From: Fen-1258 sp027348115
Lineage (GTDB): Bacteria > Bacteroidota > Ignavibacteria > Ignavibacteriales > Melioribacteraceae
Assembly: GCA_027348115.1 (NCBI GenBank)
Contig: DAIEQA010000133.1
Coordinates: 1 to 18,832 of the forward strand
Length of the DNA: 18,832 bases
Direction: 5' to 3'
A program made the translations under genes and the position numbers. Under the pieces are notes generated by a model. That model worked only from the letters and a program-made list of their open reading frames with translations. It did not search any database and was not told where the DNA came from. Shown here piece by piece: positions 1 through 8,273 of this stretch. The stretch's first letter is position 1; each line of letters starts with the position of its first letter.

Positions 1-1560
1 TGAATAAGCAGTGTTAGGAGAAACAGTATTGAACCAGGGATTATTTGCGGCTGGTCTGTTGTTTGCACTATCCCAGTATAATTGCGCCATTGAATTTGAA
101 TTATACGCGTGGTTCAACACAATATCTTGTATAACAGCAATTCCGTTTTGATGGCAAGCATCAATAAACGCTTTTAGATCATTCTCAGTGCCGTAATATT
201 TATCCGGTGCAAAATAAGTTGTAGGATTATAACCCCAGCTGTCATTACCGTCAAACTCTATAACAGGCATAAGTTCAATGGCATTTATTCCAAGTTTTCT
301 GAAATAGCTGAGTGTATCAATAATAGTTTGATACCAATGAGTGCTTACAAAATCGCGGATCAGCAATTCGTAAATCACAAGTTTATCCTTCGGTGGGCGG
401 GTAAAAGACGGAACCTTCCACGAATATTGGGGCTGATCAGTTTGAAGAACCGAAACAAGTCCGCTTGTTTTTCCGGTAGGGTATGCTTTTAGATCTGGAT
501 AAACCATAGCAGGAATGTAAGGATCGTTATTTGCATCAAGAATTTTTTCCGTATAAGGATCATAAATTCGCAAGCTTCCGTCGACTAAAAATTGGTAACT
601 GTACTCTTCGCCAGGATTTAAATTCGGAATTGTAATCCACCAAATTACGCTGTCCGGTCTTACTTGATAACGGTTCATATAAAATGATTGATCGACTTTC
701 CAATCGTTAAAATCGCCAATCACGTAAACATTCTTTTTGTACGGGGCGTAAAGAGCGAGCGTAACGGAAGAATTGTCGCTGCCGTAATTAATTCCGATTT
801 GATTTCCTGCCGGAAGCGGTGCGTCGTTAACCGGTGGATTTGTTACTATTGCAAATTGAGTGCTGTCCTTTTTGCCGGTTAGATCTTCCGCTATGATCTT
901 TACAATGTTTTTCCATGAAGGATTATCGTTGGCAGAAAACAAGTATTGCAACGTACTTGTATTGCTTTGGTACTTTTGGTCACCGTTAATATATAATGTT
1001 ACAGATTTTGTGCTGGGACCCGCCGTAGAAGTAGCGGAAATTGGGAATGTAGTTCCCGAAGAAATAAAATACGGAGAACGCATCGGATCGCCGTAATTCA
1101 AATTTATTTTTGGAGAATTTAATACGACTGAAATTCCGGCACTGTATATCGGAACATGAATATCCTCGGTTTGCTTCGTACCGTCGGCGCTTCTTAAAAC
1201 AAAATTTAGAGTAGTGATGTTTTCCGATGATGATGTAACTCCATAAAAATTTCTCGGATTCCTAATCACTATTGAATAAACATTACTGCTTACCCTTGTC
1301 ATTTGTGGTTGTGTTGAATTGTTTCCCCATGTTCCAATTACGTGTTTCCAAGTAGAGTTGTCATTATTAACATAAACTCCCGTATGCGCATAAACGCTTC
1401 CGGAGTAACCTACTAAAGTTCTTGAATCTGTTTGGTGTGTTACGTCGAAAGTGATTGTTATCGTATCTGTCTGCGTAGGATATTGCGGCGAAGTAGTAAC
1501 AACGGTTTGGGCATATACATTTGTTATTATAAAAAGTAAAAGTGGGATAAAAAATTTCAT
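1..1560 (-). CDS. Secreted alpha-amylase family (GH13) protein, C-terminal part missing
   Basis: The minus strand is open from an ATG at 1560 to the window edge (520 codons, no stop), so only the N-terminal part is present. It begins with a signal peptide, MKFFIPLLLFIITNVYA, with probable cleavage before Q18. Residues about 20-260 look like extended beta-sandwich domains, typical of long exported Bacteroidota-type amylases. Around residue 270-350 is a CBM48/glycogen-binding-like module (VYVIGDFNDW ending near residue 287, then a YSYQFLVDG strand). The GH13 barrel follows, with LVIYELLIRDF, GINAIELMPV and conserved region I DIVLNH at about 479-484. The catalytic Asp, Glu and Asp lie beyond the edge, so activity cannot be judged. 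It is divergent from the transporter gene at 1775. By family it would cleave alpha-1,4-glucans outside the cytoplasm; a C-terminal sorting domain is possible but not visible. Confidence 0.88.
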   Translation of the reverse strand, partial: MKFFIPLLLFIITNVYAQTVVTTSPQYPTQTDTITITFDVTHQTDSRTLVGYSGSVYAHTGVYVNNDNSTWKHVIGTWGNNSTQPQMTRVSSNVYSIVIRNPRNFYGVTSSSENITTLNFVLRSADGTKQTEDIHVPIYSAGISVVLNSPKINLNYGDPMRSPYFISSGTTFPISATSTAGPSTKSVTLYINGDQKYQSNTSTLQYLFSANDNPSWKNIVKIIAEDLTGKKDSTQFAIVTNPPVNDAPLPAGNQIGINYGSDNSSVTLALYAPYKKNVYVIGDFNDWKVDQSFYMNRYQVRPDSVIWWITIPNLNPGEEYSYQFLVDGSLRIYDPYTEKILDANNDPYIPAMVYPDLKAYPTGKTSGLVSVLQTDQPQYSWKVPSFTRPPKDKLVIYELLIRDFVSTHWYQTIIDTLSYFRKLGINAIELMPVIEFDGNDSWGYNPTTYFAPDKYYGTENDLKAFIDACHQNGIAVIQDIVLNHAYNSNSMAQLYWDSANNRPAANNPWFNTVSPNTAYS

Positions 1561-1607
1561 TGCGGATCCGCTTCTTATGAAAAAAGTATTTGTATTTATC
1601 ACCGGTG

Positions 1608-1636
1608 AAATTACTCAGGCTCACAAAGTATATCAA
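1608..1636 (-). promoter_or_regulatory. Candidate promoter for the left-edge amylase gene
   Basis: Reading the minus strand, TTGATA (1636-1631) and TAATTT (1613-1608) are separated by exactly 17 bases, a sigma-70-like arrangement, and lie about 50 bases before the amylase ATG. Bacteroidota-group promoters often differ from this consensus, so this is a candidate only. The operator-like palindrome at 1665-1682 lies just upstream of its -35 element. Confidence 0.35.
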
Positions 1637-1664
1637 GGGAAAGAATCACGTCATACGAATAAAC

Positions 1665-1682
1665 TAAGTTAACGTTTACTTA
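1665..1682. promoter_or_regulatory. LacI-family operator-like palindrome (site 1)
   Basis: TAAGTTAACGTTTACTTA is an 18-base inverted repeat centred on CG (1673/1674) with a single mismatched pair of positions. A CG-centred palindrome flanked by A/T is the hallmark of LacI/CcpA-family operators. It sits in the 214-base divergent region between the amylase (-) and transporter (+) genes. It shares 14 of 16 core positions with the site at 11297-11312, next to the other divergent pair of glucan genes. Confidence 0.55.
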
Positions 1683-1774
1683 AATTGTACGCGTGTCTCC
1701 GCAATTCCGCTTTTAGAAATTGAGGGAAATGTTTAAGTTAAATCCAACCAAAAATATTTCAATGTGGAGAAAGA

Positions 1775-3226
1775 ATGTTAGCTATCCAGAAAAAACTATC
1801 GAACACATTCTACACGCTGTTAAGTCTGCCCGCAACAGCAATGGGCTTTGCATTATCAATTCAGATTTCCGCGCTGAGCTGGATATTAAGCACAAAGTAT
1901 GGTTTGAACATCGACGACGTAGGTTTAGTTTGGGCATCCGGTCCGATTGCAGGAATACTTGGACAAGTAATCATTGGTGTGATCAGCGACAAAGTTTGGT
2001 TCTGGAATGGAAGGCGAAGACCATTCATATTTATCGGCGGAATGCTTGCCGCATTAATGCTTCTTGCACTTCCAAATATTGATGTGATTTCAAGGTCGCT
2101 GGGCTTCGATGGAATTCTCGGTGTTGCAATTGCTGTGGCTCTTACCCTTGATCTCGCAATTAACGTAAGCTTTAATCCTACGAGATCAATCATTGCCGAC
2201 GTAACTCCGGAAGGAGTTGAACGCACAAAAGGTTATGCCTGGATGCAGACAATCTCCGGAACGTTTGGAGTCCTTGCTTACGTAATCGGCGCGGTATGGA
2301 ATAATTATGTATTGATTTATATAGGAGTCGGATTGGTTTTGGTTCTCTCAATCATTCCTCTTTTCTTTATTGAAGAACCAAGGGAACTTGAGCAGAATGA
2401 CAAAAGCGATAATAAACAGGCCGGGTCAAAAACTTCATTGGTAGAAATTTTAAACAACATACAGCCGTTGTGGGGATTTTTATTGTATGCCCTGTACGCA
2501 ATCATCACAAGAATGCTTCATGTAAAAGTCGTCGGGTACTATGCGGAAATTATTTGTGCGGCAATAACGCTTTATTTTATCGTCAGGGTATTGATGAAAT
2601 CCGGCGAGGGAAAATCGAAACATGAGGCCGGAATAATAGGATTCAAAAAAGTCCTTGCAGCTCATTCGTTTACATGGATCGGCATACAGACAATGTTTGT
2701 TTATATGTTCGCTTATGTTCAATACAAGGTTTATAATTACGCGGCTGGCAGCCAGGTGCCAAGCGATATTCAATTCGAAATGGGAAGGATTGTCTCCATA
2801 AGTTTTCTCATATTAAATGCTGTGGGTGCCGTGCTTCCGGCATTTGTGCTCGAACCGATCACGCGCAAAATTGGCCGGGTTAAGACTCATGCTATCTGCA
2901 TATCAAGTATGGCAGTTGCTTATGCCGCTATGTTGTTTTTCGGCTTCACGCCGATTGTTATCTATATTATAATGGCATTGCTCGGTATCGGATGGGCTTC
3001 CACTATCAGTCTTCCGTTTGCTATAATGTCGCAAAAGGTAGATCAGGCACGGATGGGTTTGTATATGGGACTGTTCAACCTTGCAGTAGTTCTTCCGCAG
3101 TTGGTCGCGAGTTTTGGAGTCGGGCAGGCAGTAAGCAGTTCACCGGATAAGAGCTTGATCTTCATTATCAGCACGGTTACACTTGCAATCTCCGGCACAC
3201 TTTGGTTTTTTGTTAAAGAAGATTAA
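1775..3226 (+). CDS. MFS sugar transporter, SLC45/GPH-like (maltose/sucrose type)
   Basis: This 483-residue integral membrane protein has about 12 hydrophobic segments, so it probably imports an alpha-glucoside such as maltose or a short maltodextrin with a cation. The loop after TM2 carries GVISDKVWFWNGRRRPF at residues 68-84, the signature SDR...GRRRPF loop of the SLC45/sucrose-transporter branch of the major facilitator superfamily. A hydrophilic central loop lies near residues 205-230 (EEPRELEQNDKSDNK). The start is supported by GGAG eight bases upstream of the ATG. It lies 25 bases before the GH13 gene at 3252 on the same strand, suggesting co-transcription, and follows a divergent control region with a LacI-type operator. 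It is a paralogue of the transporter at 8274-9773. The substrate is inferred from its neighbours; the family assignment is firm. Confidence 0.88.
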   Translation: MLAIQKKLSNTFYTLLSLPATAMGFALSIQISALSWILSTKYGLNIDDVGLVWASGPIAGILGQVIIGVISDKVWFWNGRRRPFIFIGGMLAALMLLALPNIDVISRSLGFDGILGVAIAVALTLDLAINVSFNPTRSIIADVTPEGVERTKGYAWMQTISGTFGVLAYVIGAVWNNYVLIYIGVGLVLVLSIIPLFFIEEPRELEQNDKSDNKQAGSKTSLVEILNNIQPLWGFLLYALYAIITRMLHVKVVGYYAEIICAAITLYFIVRVLMKSGEGKSKHEAGIIGFKKVLAAHSFTWIGIQTMFVYMFAYVQYKVYNYAAGSQVPSDIQFEMGRIVSISFLILNAVGAVLPAFVLEPITRKIGRVKTHAICISSMAVAYAAMLFFGFTPIVIYIIMALLGIGWASTISLPFAIMSQKVDQARMGLYMGLFNLAVVLPQLVASFGVGQAVSSSPDKSLIFIISTVTLAISGTLWFFVKED

Positions 3227-3251
3227 TATTCAATCACATGGGAAATTTTAG

Positions 3252-5642
3252 ATGTCACGAAATACAAAATCCTTCTTCCTCTTTCTTATAATTTTTATTT
3301 ACTCAAACAGCTTTGCTCAATATTCAAAACTTGATGATGTTATTGCCCCGGTAAAACTTATTGCCGGCAAGCCGGATACGATTTTAGTCTCCGATCTTTA
3401 TTACTCCGATAATTACAACATCTCTTTTGATAAACGGAAGGGCATTTCTGTCGATTATAACAAGAACAATTTAGAGCTAATAGTTACTGCCGATTCCGCG
3501 CTGGAAGGAATTACCTCTTTGAATTTTGAAGAGCGGAATAAAACTTATTCAATACCGATCTTCATCAAAAAAATCAACAAGCATACTTTTTCTTTCAAGC
3601 CGGGTAAACCTTACAAGTCGATATACCTGTTCGGAAGTTTTAATTCGTGGAACCGGCAGGAATTTCAAATGAAGGATGATGGGAGCGGCATTTATAAAGT
3701 ATCGGTTCCGCTTGAACCGGGCAGATATGAATATAAATTTTTTGTCGATGGTGACGAAATATTGGACCCGCAAAATCCTGAAACGGTACCGAACGGAATA
3801 GGCGGGATTAATTCCGTAATAACAATTCCCGATCCTCATTCGGAAAAAATTTTTCTGCATAAGATTAATTATTCGCCGGGTAAAACCGCCGGTGAGTTTA
3901 AGTTTTATCTTGAAACTGAAAAACCTCACAGTCTCGGAGAGTCCAACATATTTGCCTGGATCGATAATCTTTCGCTCGACAAAAAAAATATTGGCTTAGA
4001 TAACGGTTATATAAATATTACTATTCCAAATTCCGAACTAGCCAAGTCGAAAATGCTGCGGATAGTTGTTTCGATTAACGGCTTAAACAGCAATGTTCAG
4101 ATGATTCCTTTGCAGAATGGAAAGCCGGAAGACGGTAAAATTTTTTCATGGTACGACGGAATGATTTATTCTCTCATGATCGACCGGTTTAACGACGGTA
4201 ATAAGAAAAACGATTTGCCGGTTAAGAATGATTCTCTTTCTTGGAAAGCGAATTATCAAGGCGGGGATTTTGTTGGAGTGACGCAAAAAATCAATGCCGG
4301 TTATTTCGATTCGCTCTGTATCAACACCATTTGGATTTCTCCTGTTAACGATAATCCCGACGAAGCATTTAAAGAATCTCCGCCGCCTCATCGATGGTTC
4401 ACCGGTTATCACGGTTACTGGCCTATAAGCGCAACAAAGGTCGAAGAGAAATTCGGCACATTCAACGATCTCAAAAATTTAATTAAGACTGCGCACAAGC
4501 ATCACATTAAAGTGCTGCTGGATTTTGTATCCCATCATGTTCACCAGGAAAATCCATTATTTAAAGAGCATCGCGATTGGTTCGGCCATCTAAAATTACC
4601 TGATGGTACATTAAATCTTCGTATGTGGGACGATCATCGTTTAACGACATGGTTCGATCCTTATCTTCCTTCATTTGATTTTATCAATTCCAGGAAGGCG
4701 GTGGATTTCATGAGCGATAATGCGATTTGGTGGCTTGAAAAAACCGGCGCCGACGGTTTCCGTCATGATGCGGTTAAACATGTGCCTAATATCTTTTGGA
4801 GAACTCTTACCAAAAAGTTGAAGAAAGAAATTGAAGTTCCGCGTCACGAAGATGTTTACCAGATAGGCGAAACATTCGGCAATTACGATCTTGTTAGCTC
4901 GTACGTAAACAACGGTCAGTTAAGCGGCCAGTTTAATTTCGAACTTTACAATACGGCGCAGGCGGTTTTTATCGATCCCAAAAGATCATTTAAGGATCTT
5001 GAGACGGAGATGGATAAAACAATCGATGTCTATGGTCCACTTCATTTGATGGGAAACATTATGGACAGCCACGATAAAAATCGTTTTATGGCTTACGCCG
5101 ATAATGAAATCGATTTGAGTGCGTGGAATGCAACCGAGGAAGGATGGAAAAATCCGCCAACCGTAAAAGATCCGTACAGCTACAAGAAATGCGAATTGTA
5201 TTATGCTTACATGTTCTCGATTCCCGGTTTGCCTGTAATCTATTACGGCAGTGAATTTGGAATGACGGGATTATCCGATCCTGACAACAGAAGAATGATG
5301 CGTTTTGGAAATCAGTTGGATAAGAATGAAAGGAAGATGCTCGACGTGGTTCGCCAAATTGTAAATGTGCGCAAAAATAATTTGGCCTTGCGTTACGGCG
5401 ATTTCTATACCCTGCGGGCCGATGACAAATTCTATGCTTTTATCCGCTCGGATTTTTATGAAAGAGTTTTGGTGGTGCTGAACAAGAGCGATGAAAAACA
5501 AAATCTTGATTTAAATATTCCTGAGATTTATTCTTCCGGCACGGCTGTCAACTTAATTGATAAGTCGGTTTATCAAGTTGAAGGTAATAAAGTAAAAGTC
5601 TCGCTGGAGCCGCGCGGCTGGATGATGCTGAAACTGAAATAA
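3252..5642 (+). CDS. Secreted GH13 alpha-glucan hydrolase with CBM48-like module
   Basis: The product is a 796-residue exported glycosidase. A signal peptide ends at about residue 22 (SNSFAQ). Residues about 30-108 form a small beta domain, and 115-195 a CBM48/AMPK-type glycogen-binding module (IYLFGSFNSWN, YEYKFFVDG). Residues 200-290 form a second beta domain, and the GH13 barrel starts near 300 (MIYSLMIDRFNDG). Catalytic residues are all present: nucleophile D506 in GFRHDAVKH, acid/base E540 in IGETF, and D608 in MDSHDKNR. Region I reads DFVSHH (424-429), with Ser where most GH13 enzymes have a calcium-linked Asn. The SHD of region IV resembles neopullulanase/cyclomaltodextrinase enzymes, while region II resembles classical amylases. 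It probably cuts starch, pullulan or maltodextrins outside the cytoplasmic membrane. It is likely co-transcribed with the transporter 25 bases upstream. The exact specificity cannot be told from sequence. Confidence 0.9.
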   Translation: MSRNTKSFFLFLIIFIYSNSFAQYSKLDDVIAPVKLIAGKPDTILVSDLYYSDNYNISFDKRKGISVDYNKNNLELIVTADSALEGITSLNFEERNKTYSIPIFIKKINKHTFSFKPGKPYKSIYLFGSFNSWNRQEFQMKDDGSGIYKVSVPLEPGRYEYKFFVDGDEILDPQNPETVPNGIGGINSVITIPDPHSEKIFLHKINYSPGKTAGEFKFYLETEKPHSLGESNIFAWIDNLSLDKKNIGLDNGYINITIPNSELAKSKMLRIVVSINGLNSNVQMIPLQNGKPEDGKIFSWYDGMIYSLMIDRFNDGNKKNDLPVKNDSLSWKANYQGGDFVGVTQKINAGYFDSLCINTIWISPVNDNPDEAFKESPPPHRWFTGYHGYWPISATKVEEKFGTFNDLKNLIKTAHKHHIKVLLDFVSHHVHQENPLFKEHRDWFGHLKLPDGTLNLRMWDDHRLTTWFDPYLPSFDFINSRKAVDFMSDNAIWWLEKTGADGFRHDAVKHVPNIFWRTLTKKLKKEIEVPRHEDVYQIGETFGNYDLVSSYVNNGQLSGQFNFELYNTAQAVFIDPKRSFKDLETEMDKTIDVYGPLHLMGNIMDSHDKNRFMAYADNEIDLSAWNATEEGWKNPPTVKDPYSYKKCELYYAYMFSIPGLPVIYYGSEFGMTGLSDPDNRRMMRFGNQLDKNERKMLDVVRQIVNVRKNNLALRYGDFYTLRADDKFYAFIRSDFYERVLVVLNKSDEKQNLDLNIPEIYSSGTAVNLIDKSVYQVEGNKVKVSLEPRGWMMLKLK

Positions 5643-5788
5643 TACCGTGATTATAGTTTACTTAACTCATCGAAGAAGGTTGGTTATTTTTGGTTCATTA
5701 AACCATTTCTACTTTAGGTAATAGTGAAGTTGTTTTGTTAAATTAATAAGTAGAATTGTAAGAAAAATAAAAGTATAAAGGACTTAAT

Positions 5789-7228
5789 GTGACTGTACCA
5801 ACCTTAAGTTATCTAAAGCAAAATGTTCTTTTCCCGAATGAACGAGAGAAACTGCTTGAAAAGTATAAAGATGTTATTGAAACAGATTTTAATCTTGACC
5901 GTACGGTAGTTAGTTTTCAAGCAAATAAAAAGGAAGCATTTTATAGATGGTTTAAATACAAAGAAGGTTTTTCGAAGAAGCTGATTGAATATTATTTAGA
6001 TAAGTATCATCCAACAGCAGGGCATATATTAGATCCATTTGCGGGCTCAGGCGCAACCTTATTTACTGCACGCGAAAAAGGTTGGCAAACTACCGGCATT
6101 GAATTGCTTCCTATAGGTATATACAATATACGGGCAAGATTAATAGCAGAAAAAACTTCCTTTGATGAGTTAAAATCTGAAATAAGTAATTTCTGGGAGT
6201 TGATTAGCGAAAATCTAAATTGCAATAAAAGGATAAATCATATCTCCATAACTCAGGGTGCCTTCCCAGAAGGGAATGAAGAGAAGTTGAATTGCTTTCT
6301 TTCCGCTTGTGAAAAAGTTAAAAAAGAGAATATAAGGATACTTATAGAGTTTGCGGCTTTTACGGTGCTCGAAGAAATTAGTTTTACTAGAAAAGACGGT
6401 CAATATTTGAGGTGGGATTTCCGCGCGAACAGATCTTACGGTAACACAGAGTTTAATAAAGGTGATATTCCCGACTTCAATGAAGCAGTAAAAGGCAAAC
6501 TGGAAGAAATGCTTGATGATCTGGCAGGCAGTACAGAATTAAAATTGTTTGCAAATGATAAACCTCTTCTTGATCTAACTGATCCTATTCTGTTGCAAGG
6601 GTCTTCGTTGGAAATTCTGCCCACTCTTAAAAGCGACACATTCAATTTTGTTCTGACTTCGCCGCCTTATTGTAATAGATATGACTACACACGCACATAT
6701 GCTCTTGAGCTAATTTTTCTTAATCAAAATGATGAAGATGTCAAAAACCTTCGCCAGACAATGTTAACTTGTACGGTAGAAAACAAAGAAAAATTAGAAC
6801 TACTTAAAAATTTATACGACAGCTTAAACAGGCTTCCCGATTTTAATTTTATTAACAACTTATTTTCTTCTCATCCGGCAATCAGAGAGATAAACGATAC
6901 GCTTAATCGTCTCAATGAACACGGTGACTTAAATAATTCAAATATCCCGCGGATGGTAAAGAATTATTTCTATGAAATGCTTTTTGTTATTTACGAACTT
7001 TATCGCTTGTTGACGAATGGCGGAATGGTTATTATGGTAAATGATAATGTCCGTTATGGCGGCGAAGAAATTCCGGTTGACCTGATTTTATCGGATTTAG
7101 CCAGTGAAATTGGTTTCAAGATTAAAAAAATTTGGACTTTACCGGTTGGTAAAGGAAATAGCAGTCAGCAAATGGGCGAGCACGGCCGCTCGGAACTTCG
7201 TAAATGTGTCTATGTATGGGAGAAATAA
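5789..7228 (+). CDS. Type II DNA methyltransferase, N4-cytosine/N6-adenine class (BsoBI-like companion)
   Basis: This 479-residue AdoMet-dependent methyltransferase protects the host genome from the endonuclease encoded just downstream. The AdoMet-binding motif I DPFAGSGAT lies at residues 82-90, and catalytic motif IV TSPPY at 290-294 (followed by CNRYDYTRTYALE). TSPPY is the amino-methyltransferase motif, and the SPPY form favours N4-methylcytosine. Motif I precedes motif IV with about 200 residues between, which may hold the target-recognition region. The C-terminus (GGMVIMVNDNVRYGG, then RSELRKCVYVWEK) fits the end of the catalytic fold. The start codon has AAAGGA upstream. The coding strand looks more AT-rich than the flanking sugar genes, consistent with acquisition. 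Only five bases separate it from the nuclease gene. The class is firm; which base it methylates is inference. Confidence 0.88.
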   Translation: MTVPTLSYLKQNVLFPNEREKLLEKYKDVIETDFNLDRTVVSFQANKKEAFYRWFKYKEGFSKKLIEYYLDKYHPTAGHILDPFAGSGATLFTAREKGWQTTGIELLPIGIYNIRARLIAEKTSFDELKSEISNFWELISENLNCNKRINHISITQGAFPEGNEEKLNCFLSACEKVKKENIRILIEFAAFTVLEEISFTRKDGQYLRWDFRANRSYGNTEFNKGDIPDFNEAVKGKLEEMLDDLAGSTELKLFANDKPLLDLTDPILLQGSSLEILPTLKSDTFNFVLTSPPYCNRYDYTRTYALELIFLNQNDEDVKNLRQTMLTCTVENKEKLELLKNLYDSLNRLPDFNFINNLFSSHPAIREINDTLNRLNEHGDLNNSNIPRMVKNYFYEMLFVIYELYRLLTNGGMVIMVNDNVRYGGEEIPVDLILSDLASEIGFKIKKIWTLPVGKGNSSQQMGEHGRSELRKCVYVWEK

Positions 7229-7233
7229 AATAA

Positions 7234-8193
7234 ATGCCTTATAACGAACACATAACTGGTTGGGAAGATTTAGTAACAACACAAGAAGCTACAAGGAAGG
7301 GATTCGTTGCTTTCGCGTTTGAAAAAAATATTAAGGGAACGCCGTTTATCGAAGAAGCAAAAAGTTTGAAAATAATAGCTACAAAAGTGAAAAATCCTAA
7401 AGATCTATTAAAATTAACAGACATTTATCCATCATTGCTTGCTGCAGCAGGGTTAAGTGAAAAATCGCTTGCTCACTTGAATGATAACGATAAAACTACC
7501 GCAATTGTTGAATTAATAGAGAAGTTTTTAGAACCTGCCGGAAAAGATTTTGTAGATGAACTTGTTTATAGATTTCTTTTGACGAAAGGAGATGCTCTTG
7601 GCGGCATAATGCGAAATTTAGCTGGTAGCTTGGGCGAGAAAAAACTAATTCGCAGTTTGATTTCTACCTTATCATTAAAAGGCACTTCATTTAAATATCT
7701 TAACAGACAATCCAAAAGTTGGCTTGATGGCGAAATTACAGATACCACGATCGAAGAAAACACTAAAGGACTTTATTGGAAAAATTCTGCCGGAAACAGG
7801 ACACTTCTCTTTAATATTACTCCTCCGTTTCTTTTGAAAAATGTTGACCTATGTTTATTTAACGGTGACTATATGGAATTCAACAATTCAAATGGAGATT
7901 CAATACATAAAGAACCAAGCAAGTACATTGCCTTAGGAGAATTGAAAGGTGGTATTGACCCTGCTGGAGCCGATGAACATTGGAAAACCGCCAGCACTGC
8001 TTTAGATAGGATTCGTTTATCATTTGCTGAACATAAGCTGCACCCATATACATTTTTTATCGGAGCTGCGATAGAAAAAAGTATGTCTCAAGAAATTTTT
8101 TCTCAACTTGAATCGAAAGTTTTAACGAATGCAGCAAATCTTACTGTAGATGAACAGTTAGTTTCAATCTGTAATTGGCTTTGCAGTATTTAA
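7234..8193 (+). CDS. Type II restriction endonuclease, AvaI/BsoBI family
   Basis: The 319-residue product matches the usual length of this family (BsoBI and AvaI are about 315-323). The active site is visible: D205 in NVDLC, then E236 and K238 in GELKGG, continuing IDPAGADEHW to H249. Published BsoBI active-site residues are D212, E240, K242 and the unusual H253. The E-x-K to His spacing of 11 is identical here, which strongly supports the family. AvaI and BsoBI cut C/YCGRG, so CYCGRG is the predicted target, though specificity can drift within a family. A GGGAG ribosome-binding site lies within the last codons of the methyltransferase gene, so the two are probably one transcript, with the methyltransferase made first. 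No controller (C) protein gene is present. Transcription ends at the hairpin at 8222-8256. Confidence 0.9.
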   Translation: MPYNEHITGWEDLVTTQEATRKGFVAFAFEKNIKGTPFIEEAKSLKIIATKVKNPKDLLKLTDIYPSLLAAAGLSEKSLAHLNDNDKTTAIVELIEKFLEPAGKDFVDELVYRFLLTKGDALGGIMRNLAGSLGEKKLIRSLISTLSLKGTSFKYLNRQSKSWLDGEITDTTIEENTKGLYWKNSAGNRTLLFNITPPFLLKNVDLCLFNGDYMEFNNSNGDSIHKEPSKYIALGELKGGIDPAGADEHWKTASTALDRIRLSFAEHKLHPYTFFIGAAIEKSMSQEIFSQLESKVLTNAANLTVDEQLVSICNWLCSI

Positions 8194-8221
8194 ATTGATG
8201 TTGGGTAATTCTATTAAAATT

Positions 8222-8256
8222 AAAATGCCGGAACAGTAAAACCATTCCGGCATTTT
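8222..8256. terminator. Bidirectional intrinsic terminator between endonuclease (+) and transporter (-)
   Basis: A perfect 12-base-pair stem (AAAATGCCGGAA at 8222-8233 with TTCCGGCATTTT at 8245-8256) closes an 11-base loop. It is followed by T-rich sequence on the plus strand and by the complementary A-tract on the other side, so it can end transcription from both directions. It lies 28 bases after the endonuclease stop and 17 bases before the end of the convergent transporter gene. Confidence 0.88.
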
Positions 8257-8273
8257 TTCATTAGCAATTGTAA

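Noticed and set aside
860..1096. Plus-strand open frames within 688-1096 and 1367-1672
   Set aside because: They lie antisense to the clearly coding minus-strand amylase frame, which runs open for 520 codons with signal peptide and GH13 motifs; their translations show no domain pattern.
1720..2082. 120-codon plus-strand frame overlapping the transporter start
   Set aside because: It is out of frame with the 483-residue transporter, whose membrane segments and GRRRPF loop prove the other frame; the translation is low-complexity Arg/Cys/His-rich.
5730..5758. TTG...TAGAATTG as a promoter for the methyltransferase gene
   Set aside because: Spacing fits neither a sigma-70 nor a Bacteroidota-type promoter well; the 5643-5788 gap is AT-rich and such matches arise easily.
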